In this document: positions 1-10,499 of the stretch, piece by piece
Layout of the letters: every line of letters begins with the position of its first letter
How positions within the stretch are numbered: position 1 is the stretch's first letter
Assembly (NCBI RefSeq): GCF_029168945.1
Contig: NC_083606.1
Location: 11,124,041 to 11,188,040, forward strand
Direction: 5' to 3'
Source of the DNA: Cannabis sativa
Taxonomy: Eukaryota; Streptophyta; Magnoliopsida; Rosales; Cannabaceae
Length of the DNA stretch: 64,000 nucleotides
Made by a program: the position numbers and the translations under genes
Notes under the pieces: model-generated
What the model saw: the letters and a program-made list of their open reading frames with translations, nothing else
Database searches by the model: none
What the model was told of the DNA's origin: nothing

Positions 1-2900
1 TCCATCCTGCCTCTCCGCTGGGCCTCGGCCTGGATCATGGCCTCCGCCTGAGCCTCCCTCCGGGTGGCCTCCTCTTCCTTGGCCTTGGCCTTCTCTTCTT
101 TGGCCTTGGACGCTGCTTCCTGGCGCTCGGCAGCCTCCTGGTAGATCTGCCTCTCCGCTGTGAGGTCTTGGAGGACCTTCCTGACGTCGTTCATGTCCCC
201 AAAGTTGGACAGAGCGAAGCCATGGTTTATGATGTTCCTGGAGAGGCGACCAGCCTCAGCAGCAAGCTGAACCATAACGGGGTATAAGGAAAAATTTCTC
301 AAAGGAAGAAAACAAAATACAAACAACAAAAAGGAAACGCAAAAAATTGCAAAGTACTTACTACTGTGAGGGAATGGCTGAGGTCCTGGACCTGGAAGAT
401 AGAGTTCAAGGAGGCACAAGTGGCAAACCGCTTGGACGCGCAGCGTGTAAGCTGAGAAGCGAACTCACCGGTCATTTCCGCGGCAAAGGGAGCCAAAGTG
501 GGCCCTAGGAGGGGACGGAACCAGTCCGTTAAGGGGTCCAGGTTGAGGTTCCACGGATCATGATAGTCCGGATGGTTGATGCTCGCCTCAACCTCAGCTC
601 GCAGAATCCTCCTAAGGGCCTCCACCTCGGCATACCCCCGGGAGTACTCGTCCATAGCGTAGTTGTGTTTGGCTATGCGAAGCTCCTGCCTCACCTCATC
701 CCCCGGAATCGGGGTAAGATCAATGTGAGGAGGAGCAGGATTTTCCTCCATTGGGGAAACCCCGCCGTCTAGGCCATGAGCAGGAGTGTCGGCCCTCCGA
801 GGCCTCTTCGGCTCGTCCTGGGCAATCATCTTGCCCTTACGCTTGCAAATCAGAGCCACTTCAGGCTCCTCCTCGTCCTCCTCTGCTACCACTGGAAGGG
901 CTTGAGGCTCTCCAGTACCCTCGGCGGCTTCCTCCGAGAAGTCCCACCCTTTCCCTTGGCCTTCTCCCGGAAGCACCTCCTCGTCATCCACTAAGTCAAT
1001 GGTTTCGGGAGGAGCGCCCGGAAGGAACCTTCAAGGAAGGAGCCGGGGGAGAGGGGTGGCCGGAGGAGCCACGGGAGTATGAACCCCGCAAGCCGTTCCG
1101 GGATGGCATCCATGGAGGTACTGTTCCAATAAAATAAGCAAGTGTTAGAAGTTCGTGAGAAACTCGCTTATAAAAGGTGCGGCAAATAAACTACTCCTAC
1201 CCGAACTTCCTAATTCGGCCCTAGCAAAGTCCCGAACTTTAATGCCGGCGACATCATCTCCAAGATAACCGTCCGAGGGCCGAAACCACCGGACGCTATG
1301 TAAGCCGCCGGGCCTAAGGGAATAGGTTCCGGAGGGCCGGAGCCCATCCGGGACCGACCTAGGTAAACTCCTAAGTTCGTAAAATAAAATTCCTTCAAAT
1401 GATCCCCCCACCGGTCGACGGCATCTTAAACCTACGGAGACGCTCGTCAAACCCTATGGGCCTATGACTGGTATATTCATCAACGGAAGGAACATAGCGA
1501 ATTATCAAGGGAGACTTACCACCGCACCGAAGTGCTAGCACGGGAGCACCCGAGTTTGGTTCGGGGGCCGAAGGCCGAGGCCGGGAAGTCTCGGTTCTCG
1601 AATAACCTTCAAGACGAAGGGGCCTCCGGCGGAAGGACCCCCAATCTCTTCTTGAAGTATCTTGTCAAAAAATTTAGCTTCGGACTTCCCGCCAATGGCT
1701 TGGCTCCTTCGCACCACCGACTCCCCACGCGAAGCCCTCTCCCGCAGGCGCCCGGGCCTTAGAATACGCCTTCTCCTGGGCCTTCCGTAGAGATAATCTT
1801 GGTACTTCTTCTCTGCCGTAGCAATGAGCTCATCCCGGAAGGCCTTCTCCGCAACCGGCGCCCTCACATTGGGGCAGATGACCTTTGAGAGGTTGGAGTC
1901 ATCCACGGATTAATGAGAAAGGATAAGTTTAGCCTTCCTGCAATTCTCCGTGGTGACCAGGCCCCCGACATCAAGATCGGCATGGTCGTAGGAGGCGAAG
2001 GCTTGGGCCCTTCGAAGGAAAGCCTGAGTGGGGAGCGTCCGCTGGTAAGGTGGGATCCGCACCCACTCCGTGAGAAGCTCCGGTGGTCCACGGCCACGAA
2101 CCGGACGAGAAGAAAAATCGGTGGCGGTACTCCTTAACATGAGTCCGCCTATTATATGGAACCATCCCCTCGTTAGCGGTGGTGGATCCGAACCCATAAA
2201 AACCATCCTTAAGTTTGTCCCCTTTCTTGGGGACGGATACAAGTTCATAAAAATATAAAATTTCCGCCGGCCGGGAGACCCCCAGCCGCGGGCGTGTAAA
2301 AATAAATAAGCCCGAGAGCGGGCGGTAAGCTTCGAGGAATAAGTTGGTATGGCGCAAGGCCGACAAATACAAGAAAATTCACAAAGTAATCTTGGAGCGG
2401 GAGCATGGCACCGGCCATCAAATGGGTCTGACTCCAAGCCCCGAAGCCGTCATAGTTGTGATTAGGCGTCTCCGAGTCACGAGGAGGCCGGTGGAAGGTC
2501 CCTGAGGTAGAGGGTTTGATCCCAGCCACATTAATGATGTTCTCCGGTGGTGAGGGCAAGTCGGGGTCGATCGAAGCTCGGCCGCTTCCCAACCCGGTGG
2601 CGCGGGACTTGTACCCTTCCCGGGCAACGGGTCCCGGAGAAACCTCCTCCAGGTGGCTATGTTTTTCCCTTTCTTCTTCGAAGATTTCGAGCCGAAGCGT
2701 ACATTTTATGTTACGAGAAAAACAAAAAGAAAAAACCCAGCGAGTTAGGCCCCATACCAAACCCTAAATCGGGAAAAAGGGAGTGGGGGTCCCCTAACCG
2801 CCGGAAAGAGGCCCCCTCCGGACACGTGTCACACAGGAAACTCAGAGAGAATCCCTGAACAAGTGTCGGGTGCAGTAAAATCGCAGAAAAGTGGTTTTGC
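1..2900 (-). pseudogene. Degenerate antisense ORF (aORF) gene of the Tat element, Transposase_28-like, multi-exon
   Basis: Read on the minus strand, coding blocks follow one another with frameshifts. Block one (about 2760-1910) contains GAWSQTHLMAGAMLPLQDYF, LAPYQL, YLFLHARGWGSP and FFFSSGSWP. This layout resembles the plant 'putative gypsy type transposon' family (Pfam Transposase_28), recognised from memory. Block two (1906-1535) is basic and charged. Block three (991-363) has an acidic stretch and a basic KRKGK...KRPRR patch that could be a nuclear signal. A GT...AG intron (donor near 363, acceptor TATGGTTCAG near 262) joins it to a final block (262-1, running off the window) rich in Ala, Glu, Lys and Arg, a likely coiled coil. 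At least two frame changes between 2437 and 1971 break the gene. Function of such aORF proteins is not established. Confidence 0.6.
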
Positions 2901-3155
2901 AAAAAGGAAAAGAAAAGAGAAAAGCCTTCCTATGCCCTAAGCAAATGCTAAACGAAGAACACATGGCCTTCTTCAAACAAAGCTGTATGCCTACAACAGA
3001 GGCATGACAATGGCGACTCTACAACCAACACAGTAAACATAAAGCAGAACTCGAAGAACTTAAACACTCACACACCCAGAAGCCTCTAAGTGCGAACCCA
3101 GAAAACAAACGAAGTAAATGTAAGCATGTTATTATCTAAAGATGCAAGAAACTTA

Positions 3156-3361
3156 CAGTTGATTGTTGAACTGGGGGTACTGAGTGTGGTTGAGTGAGAG
3201 TTGAGAAGCACTGGCAAAATCGAACACTGGAAAATTAAAAGAAGTGTTTAAGTGTTAAAGCAGTTTGTGCTACTTTGAGGAATTTTCTCTCTGAGAAATT
3301 CGAGCAGAAATGGCAAGGAATGGAAAGTAACCGAAATGAAGGAAAGGTGGTGGCTTTTATA
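3156..3361 (-). promoter_or_regulatory. Antisense promoter and non-coding first exon of the Tat aORF
   Basis: On the minus strand a TATAAAA box lies at 3361-3355. About 200 bases downstream is a consensus splice donor (CT|GTAAGTTTC, intron starting at 3156). No long frame opens between them, so this looks like a 5' UTR exon followed by an intron. The second Tat element near 42.6 kb has the same arrangement, which supports a genuine promoter that drives the antisense gene from next to the 3' LTR. Confidence 0.5.
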
Positions 3362-3795
3362 GGCAAAAGTGCATGAGGAACAGGCGTCTTCACCTACCAA
3401 TCGCACGGTGGGGGAAACGCACGATTCGAATTCCCAAAAGATCAACGGACCAGATCAATCTACCATTAAGGCGGTGGAAACGTTTGAGTATCCGTCTGAC
3501 ACCATCAATGCGCCGCATCAATCATGGGGCGTGAAACGAATCGACCTCTGCAAAAGTGAATCGCCGCAATTAATGCCATTATTAGACACACCTCCACGCG
3601 CCCCCAAGTCGTATCAGAAGACCGAGGAGGCGGCTGGAAACATTCCTGCGAACAAGCATATTGCTGCATTAAATGACATCATTTAATGTGCCCCCACGCG
3701 CTCGAGGCTCGAGCTGGGGGAACGAGGGGTCAACCGGAGACACTTGAACAAGCCTTGATTTATTTTTACTAAGTAAACAAGGCTTGGGGGGTAAA

Positions 3796-4575
3796 TGTTG
3801 CTCCGAAATTCGCCCAAAATACGTGGACCAGTCAAGAGGGGACACGTGGATCAGATAACTTGGAAAGATTTGCTAAGTCTTTTTATGCCACCAGGAAGCG
3901 CTATTAGCATGGGTCCCGGAGGAGACACCCGGAGTACAAGTTACTCCCGGAAGCTAGTATAGCGTGAAGGCCCTCCGGATGTGTCGAGTCTCTCCCGAGA
4001 AATCAAGTCGCATTTAATGCTGCATGGGAGGAAGCGTGTTGGGACTGTAACACGCAATAAAGTCTGACGGCACAACCCCCGAACAGCAGCGCTACAGTAA
4101 TGATCATTTAAGTCTAGCGACGGCTACTCTGCGAAGAGTCACGTCAATCATAAGACAAAAAGGACATTCTCCATAAAAACCCTACAACACCTAGGGATTT
4201 GACCATGCATCACCCATGGTATATTCATCGGAAATGCCCAACTTTATGGATACTTACAGACACATGTGTAAGAACAATTCTAGGGATTACCCCACCAAAA
4301 CACTATAAATACCCCCTCAAAGCTCATTTAATGGGGTCGGAGAATCTTGGTTGCAAAAGAGCAAGAAGAGAAAAAACTCACCAAGAACATTCTCTGTATT
4401 TAAGAGAAAAACATTCTCTCAAGTGTAGAATCTGTATTAAATACATCCATTAATAGCAGTGGCTCGTGGACTAAGGCTCATTAACGCCCCAACCACGTAA
4501 AAAGTCTTCATCTCACTTTCTTTCAGCTCATTATTATAATTATATTTTAATAGTTGCCGAAAACCTCGGTCAACA
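3796..4575 (+). repeat. 3' LTR of the Tat element (780 bp)
   Basis: Begins TGTTGCTCCG and ends GGTCAACA, a 5-bp TGTTG/CAACA terminal inverted repeat. A TATAAATA box at 4304-4311 marks the likely U3/R promoter. The polypurine tract is immediately upstream. The matching 5' LTR should lie left of the window and be followed (5' side) by the duplicated target AGGTG. Confidence 0.75.
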
Positions 4576-5545
4576 AGGTGTATTTTGTTCTATTTGGAAA
4601 TCCTTTAGAAGATATTGTAGCCATGTAATCTCACTACTTGTGGCAGCCAATGCTCTATACTCTGCTTCGACAGAGCTTTTGGAGATGGTTAATTGCTTCT
4701 TGGTCAGCCAAGAGATTAAGCAACCACCAAGAAATATGCAAAAGCCAGTAGTAGATCGTCTGGTGGTTGGACAGGAGGCCCAATCCAAGTCTGAAAAACC
4801 TCAGAGATGTAGGGAAGAAGTGGTGGAGTAGAGGATGCCCTGTCCTAGTTGTCCTTTGAGATACCGAATAAGGTGGTTAATGGCTTGCATATGTGGTGTC
4901 CGAGAGGCTGACATGAATTGACTTAGTTGGTGGTCTGGAAACGTGATATCAAGTCTAGACAAGGTGAGATATAGCAGGCTACCAATGAGCTGGTAGTCTG
5001 TTGAAGGATTTTTAAGAAGGGTGCCTTGTTGGTCATCTAACTTAATCTTGGGGTCTATAGGAGTTTTGGATGGTTTGCTGCCTGTGTAATCAATATCTTC
5101 TAATAATTGCAGGGTGTATTTTCGTTGGGAGAGAAATAGTCCTTCTTTAGCACGAGCTATTTTGAATCCTAAGAAGTATTTCAGTTTGTCGAGAACTTTG
5201 AGTTTAAATTGGGCATGTAAGGAGATCTGGAGCTGGTGCAACAGTGTGATGTTTGGGCCAGTGATGATGATATCATTGACATAAACAAGGAGGGCAATGA
5301 AATTACTGTTGGAGCCCTTAGTGAACAGGGTGTAATCTGATTGGGATTGAGTAAAACCTTCAAGGATGAGAGCATCTGTGAGTTTCTTGTACCATTGTTT
5401 GGAAGATTGCTTAAGGTCGTAGATTGATTTGTGGAGTTCGCATAAGAGACCTGCCTTTGCAGACAAAGAAGAAGGGAGTAAGTCCTTGTGGTATAGTCAT
5501 ATATACTTCCTCATGGAGACATAGTCCACACTTTGTTCCCATCGA
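4576..5545 (-). pseudogene. Copia reverse transcriptase and RNase H fragment
   Basis: Minus-strand pol remnant of a Ty1/copia element. From 5530 down: LHEEVYMTIPQGL, SIYDLKQSSKQW and LLVYVNDIIITG, then RNase H motifs GWASC-like (here DWASC), SWLTKKQ and [11 protein letters not shown] near 4788-4650. The catalytic YVDD box reads YVND, so one metal-binding aspartate is lost. There are at least two frame breaks (near 5466 and 4800). The Tat LTR cuts it off at 4576 in late RNase H. Motif style looks Ale/Retrofit-like and differs from the neighbouring gag-integrase part. Confidence 0.85.
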
Positions 5546-8500
5546 GGCTTCTTTCACAGTTTTTGGCTCTAAGGAAGAAACAAAACACAAGAATTGAATT
5601 ATATTATCAAATTTTCTTCTTGTTACCATGCTTGTTTCTAAGGATGATTCTATTTAACCATTGAGGATGGTTTCCTCCGAATTGGATCAGTGATCACATT
5701 TGAAGGACGCTCAAATTCTTTTAATGTTGATGATTCTGGAAAAACAACATTTGTAGCTACAGAATCCTGTGATGTAGTCTCAACAATAGCTTATGTAGCT
5801 CTATCAATTTCATTTGTCACATAACAACTCTTTAATTTGTTCTTGTTGAAAACTTAGAGAAATCCTTTAGGTCATCAACAACATTGGCAGATTCCATTAC
5901 AGTTTGGGTAATCATATTATACACGCAATAAGCCCTACTATCCTATAAAAAACACCTTCATCACTTTTTGCATCGAATGTTCCAGTGTAATCCTGATCTC
6001 TTAAAATATAACAAACACAACCAAATACATGAAAATGACTTACATTTGGTTTCTTACCTTTCAGATTTCATATAGTGTCTTGTGAGTACCTGGACGTAAG
6101 AACATTATGTTGATAGTATAGCAAGCAGTGTTGATTGCTTCGATCCAAAGATGCCTAGTAAGCTTCTTGCTATTTAACATCACTCTAGCTATTTTTATTA
6201 GAGTTCAGTTCTTTCTTTCAACCACTCTATTTTGTTCAGGAGTTTTAAGAGTAGGAAATTCATGAGAAATACCATTAGATTTACAAAACTCATCATAAAC
6301 AGTATTTTCAAATTCTTTTCCATGATCACTCCTAATATGAAAAATCTTACCAATGTTACAATCTTTTTCAACTATTAATTTTAAACACAAAGATTAGAAA
6401 GCCTCAAAAGTGTCAGACTATTCTCCCAAAAAATCTACCTATGAAAAATGAGAAAATCAACACACATAAAAATATACCTCTTATCATTCAAGCTTTAAAC
6501 CTCAATTGGACCCATTAGATCCATGTGAAAAAGCTCAAGGACTCTGGAAGTATTCACATCAGGAACACTTTTGTGAGAAATTTTTAATTGTTTACCAAGC
6601 TGACATGGTCTACATTTTCCCATAGATTCTTTACCTAATTTAGGTAATACTCGAACAAATTCTTGCATTTGACAATCTTTTAAAAATTTTGAAATGAATA
6701 TTTCCAAGTTTTTCATGCCATAAATCAGCAGTGTTATCATTAGCAGAATGACAATTAGTATACGTAGTGAGAGTGTAACAGTTATCACTAAATTTGAGCC
6801 CTTGCAAGACAATTTCATCAAGAATATAATAAACATAACAATGGTTACTATCAAAGTTAACAATATAATCCTGATCATAAATTTGGCTAATACTAAGAAG
6901 ATTAGCCTTTAGCCCTTAGCCCTTCAACTAACATATCGTTCGTATGTCTAGGAATGCTTTCAAAATTGAGAGTTCCCCTTCCTATGACTTTTCCAACTAG
7001 ATCGTTACCAAAGATAACTTCTTCACACTGCATTGGTCTAATGTTGTCAAGATAGTCTTTCTCACCTGTCATGTGTCTGGAACAATCACTGTCAAAATAC
7101 TACATGTGAGAAGTAATAGATTTAAAACAAGAAGAACGAACCAAACATTTGTTTTTGACAACCCATTTTTGTTTTTGAGAAACTTATTTATTTCCAAAAT
7201 AATTAGAATGAAATATGTTTTGCATTGTAACACATTTTGGTTGAATGTGACCTTTTATTCCACAAGAATGGCAAATAGGAATGAATCGTCTTCTAATCCC
7301 TTTGAAATTGTCTATCTTACTGTGCTGCTTCCTTTCTGTATCAACACTGTATTTTGATGAATCAACAGAACCCTGCAAAGTAGAGATAGAATGTCCAGAA
7401 ACAAAATATTTCAATCTAAAAAATTTGGTATTTGATTTAGATTGAGCCTTAGCAAAACCCAAACTAGCATGACTTGTTTAACCAGAATTTTGAATCTTTT
7501 CAAAAATATTGGAACTTGGATTTAGCATTTTGACATTTTTTTTAGGATTTTCAAGCTCCTTAGTTAAAGAAATAATTTCAGAAATTTTTGAAATTAATTC
7601 AAATTCACAACATTAATTTTTCTCTTCAAGATCTCTGATGTTTTGAGACAAATTCTTATTGACTTTAACCAAAGAAAGATTTTCAGGATAGATTTCCAAC
7701 CACTTACCGAACATTACCTTATAAGATTCCACGAAAGAGTTCTCATCAAGTTCTGACTCCTCTGAATCTGATCCAACTTCTTTCTCATTGTCATCAGTCA
7801 AGGTATTGTTCAAACATATGATTTTTCCTTTTTCCTGCAAATCACTTGACAAAATACTTGCTAATGCAAAATTTTCATTATAATCCTCAATACTTTCAAA
7901 ATCATCACTCCAAGTAACATTGAGCCCTTTTTATTTGTCTTCAAGATGTTGGCGCATTCAGATTGAATATGACCATATCCTTCGCATATCCTGCATTGAA
8001 TACTTTTTTTATTGTTTAGAACAAAAGGTTTAGAGGGATTATTACATGAATTGTTACCTCTTGGAGTTTTTGAGAAATTCTTTTTATTTCCAATAATATT
8101 CATGTACTTCTGAATTTTTTTTTTATCAACAAGGTCATTTCATCATCATTTTTAGAAATTTTAAAGGCAATATACCTTTGCTTTTCTCACTCAAGGCGCT
8201 TTGCTTGCTCTTTTTCTTGATTTATTGATTTAACCCAAAAGTTCTTAATGAACCCATGAGTTCTTCAATCTTTATTTTGAAAAAAAAAAAGATATTTTGC
8301 CTCCTCCACTACTAGTAATTTCGTGTCAAATCTGTCAGGAAGCACACAAACAATTTTCTAAACCAACACAAATTCATCTAATTTTTCTCCAAAAGCAAAA
8401 GACTCATTAGCAATATCAGATAATCTTTCATAAAATTCACACAAAGTTTCAATTTTCGACATTCTCAATTCATCAAATCTAGTTTGCAACATGGTAAAAT

Positions 8501-8827
8501 GTGATCTCTTTATATCAGCGGTACCTGACGCTTCTTTTGCAGATTCACAAGATGATATCAATTTAATAAAGCCTTCACCAACACCATTAAAAATAGCATG
8601 CAAAACTTTATTATTATATCTGGACAATTTTTCATCTTCAGTATTCCAATTAAGTTCAAGTTTTACCTTAGCATTATCTTCATTATCATTTTCAGTAGGT
8701 CGAGACCAACTTTTAATTATAGCCCTCAATGCCTTCTCATCTTGTGACTTAATGAATGCTCTCATTCTGATATTCTAATATGGATAATTCGAGTCATTCA
8801 ACAAAGGTGGTCGACTAATGGAGCTTG
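5546..8827 (-). pseudogene. Copia gag, integrase and early RT remnant (SIRE/Maximus-like)
   Basis: Minus-strand polyprotein remnant. Gag (UBN2-type: NYPY, MRAFIKS, later FYERLSDIANE) occupies about 8827-8350. Two zinc knuckles follow: CRICEGYGHIQSEC near 8000 and CHSCGIKGHIQPKC near 7290. A GAG_pre-integrase segment ends in HMDLMGPIEV at about 6495. The integrase core shows RSDHGKEFEN and NGISHEFPTLKTPEQN (6390-6205). EPKTVKEAS marks the start of RT at about 5560. Frameshifts and stops occur throughout, including ATT/TAG changes in NYPY*N. The gag start lies beyond a CACTA insertion, at 18772-18774. The style of the gag knuckles matches SIRE-type copia elements, from memory. Confidence 0.8.
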
Positions 8828-9994
8828 GACTACTAGAGAAAATACATTTAGTAACACTTTTTTTTTAACTAAAAAAATTAAAAAGCAACACTTTTAAAAG
8901 TGTTGCCTCCTACCGTGTTGCTAAAAGACTAAGTCTTTGGCAACATTTAAAAAAGTGTTGCTATATGCTTACTTAAAAAAATTATGATATCACACCTTAC
9001 AACAACACTAATATTAAAAGTTTTGCTATATGGAGTATTTATTATTTTTATTTTTCAAAAACAAAATGAAAATAAAAATTATTTTTTCAGAATAAATTTG
9101 TCAATTAATTAATTAATTAATCACTCAAAATATATTGCATTAATTCAATTATTTTTAGTATGTAGTTAAAAAAAAATAAAAAATAAATTAAAATTTATAT
9201 TGCATTTAATAAATTACGTTTACAGTATGAAATTCAAATTTAATATAAAAGTACAAACATATTTCTATTCTATGATTATATACCATACATTTAATTACAT
9301 AAACATTCTAGAGAAAAATATTATTCATCTTCTAGCTAGAATACTAATTCTCTCATAAGCTAGAAGCTAGAAATTGTTCAAAATTTTCAGTCTTCTTTGA
9401 ATCAAGATCCATTCCAGAGTTTTAAATTTGTGAAAGAAATACCTGCAAGAAATAAAAAAAAAAACTATATTATTATTTAAAATACTTAAAATCAACAATA
9501 ATATAGTAAAAATTCATGACATATATGTAAAATATTGTACCTAACCTATAAAAATCATGGTACTAATCAAACGAATTAATACACCAAAATTGTAAGCCTA
9601 TTAACAAATTGCTTTGCCTGTTGAAGACTCTCAGCGCCCCATTTTTGCAACATGGTTGCATATAAAAAATAAAAATTATTAGAAGATGGTGAACGACTAA
9701 TTTAAATTGAAATTTAAAAAAAAAAAAAAATCAAAAGCATTTGGATACATTATGTGAACCAAAATATAAATCTCACAAAAGAATTATTTATGCCCATCTA
9801 ATTCGAAACACAAAGCAATCATTTGAATTTGATTATTGAAAAATAAATATTTAATGATTTCTTGTGTTATCATTTATCAATGGTTATTTTCTAGAGGAAG
9901 CTATGGTGATTTTTTTCTTTCTTTCATTTATGGAGTTCTTTTATAAAAGATATGGGTAGTTAAAATTGAAAAAAAGTTATTGTCCACTACTGCC
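8828..9994. other. Left arm of the CACTA element, no gene
   Basis: AT-rich sequence with subterminal repeat units to about 9060, then 900 bases in which I see no coding frame, RNA gene or further element. The last 121 bases (9874-9994) are repeated at 17181-17300, on the other side of the nested copia. Confidence 0.6.
9874..9994 (+). repeat. 121-bp flank duplication, left copy
   Basis: Matches 17181-17300 with one length difference in an A run. It directly abuts the first base of the 5' LTR at 9995. A 5-base ATCAT at 9869-9873 is the microhomology shared with the broken end of the other LTR. Confidence 0.85.
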
Positions 9995-10475
9995 TATTAG
10001 AATATTTCTAATTAAGGAAATAAAATAATATTATTGATTCTGATAAATGAATATTTTATATTCATTGAATCTGGACAGAATCAATTACGTAATATTCTAT
10101 ATATGGTCAGATTTCTATATTCATTACCTGATTTGATTTCCTGAATTAATTGTCAAAATATTCTGACAATTAATGTGGCACAGATACTGATGGAGTATCT
10201 CACCTATAAATATAGGGTCTCGGTCCCCGAGCTCCTCACTCATTCTGTTCATAACAGCAAATTCCATCTAAAGAGAGTTGAGAGAGCGAGGAAGCCCGAT
10301 TACCCACATCAACCAGTTTCCTTTGCAGATCAAAGCTTATGTGGGTTTGAAGCTCAAGAATCAATGGCTGGAGGTATTTCGATCCTTAAATTATAGTGCA
10401 TATATATGATTTATTAATTCTGCACTTTATACTTAATCATATATGTTTCAGTTTATACATATAAAATGTCTAACA
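9995..10475 (+). repeat. 5' LTR of the nested copia (481 bp)
   Basis: Starts TATTAGAATA (an expected TGTTAG with G to A) and ends CTAACA. A TATAAATA box at about 10204 lies where U3/R should be. The polypyrimidine CTCCTCACTCATTC follows. A 73-codon open frame inside the LTR is not credible as a gene because it spans the core promoter. Confidence 0.8.
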
Positions 10476-10477
10476 GT

Positions 10478-10489
10478 TGGTATCAGAGC
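10478..10489 (+). promoter_or_regulatory. Primer-binding site (initiator tRNA-Met)
   Basis: TGGTATCAGAGC two bases after the 5' LTR. This is the standard copia PBS complementary to the 3' end of initiator methionine tRNA. Confidence 0.85.
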
Positions 10490-10499
10490 GGATTATATA

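Larger units (their letters stand above)
1..4575 (+). mobile_element. 3' portion of a Tat-type Ty3/gypsy LTR retrotransposon
   Basis: The plus-oriented 3' end of a gypsy element. A polypurine run (GGCTTGGGGGG) at about 3781-3791 precedes a terminal repeat that opens TGTTG and closes CAACA at 4575. No gag or pol is present; those would lie left of the window. Instead the 3.7 kb before the LTR hold a spliced gene on the opposite strand. That layout is known for the Tat lineage (Grande, Retand), whose members often carry an extra antisense ORF between pol and the 3' LTR. The right flank (AGGTG...) is copia sequence, so this element inserted into a copia relic. Confidence 0.75.

Noticed and set aside
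560..1137. Plus-strand frames opposite the Tat antisense gene
   Set aside because: Shadows of the minus-strand coding blocks; composition only.
10175..10396. Two identical-looking 73-aa frames in the nested copia LTRs (also 16915-17136)
   Set aside because: They are LTR sequence across the core promoter. Their identity reflects LTR identity, not a gene.
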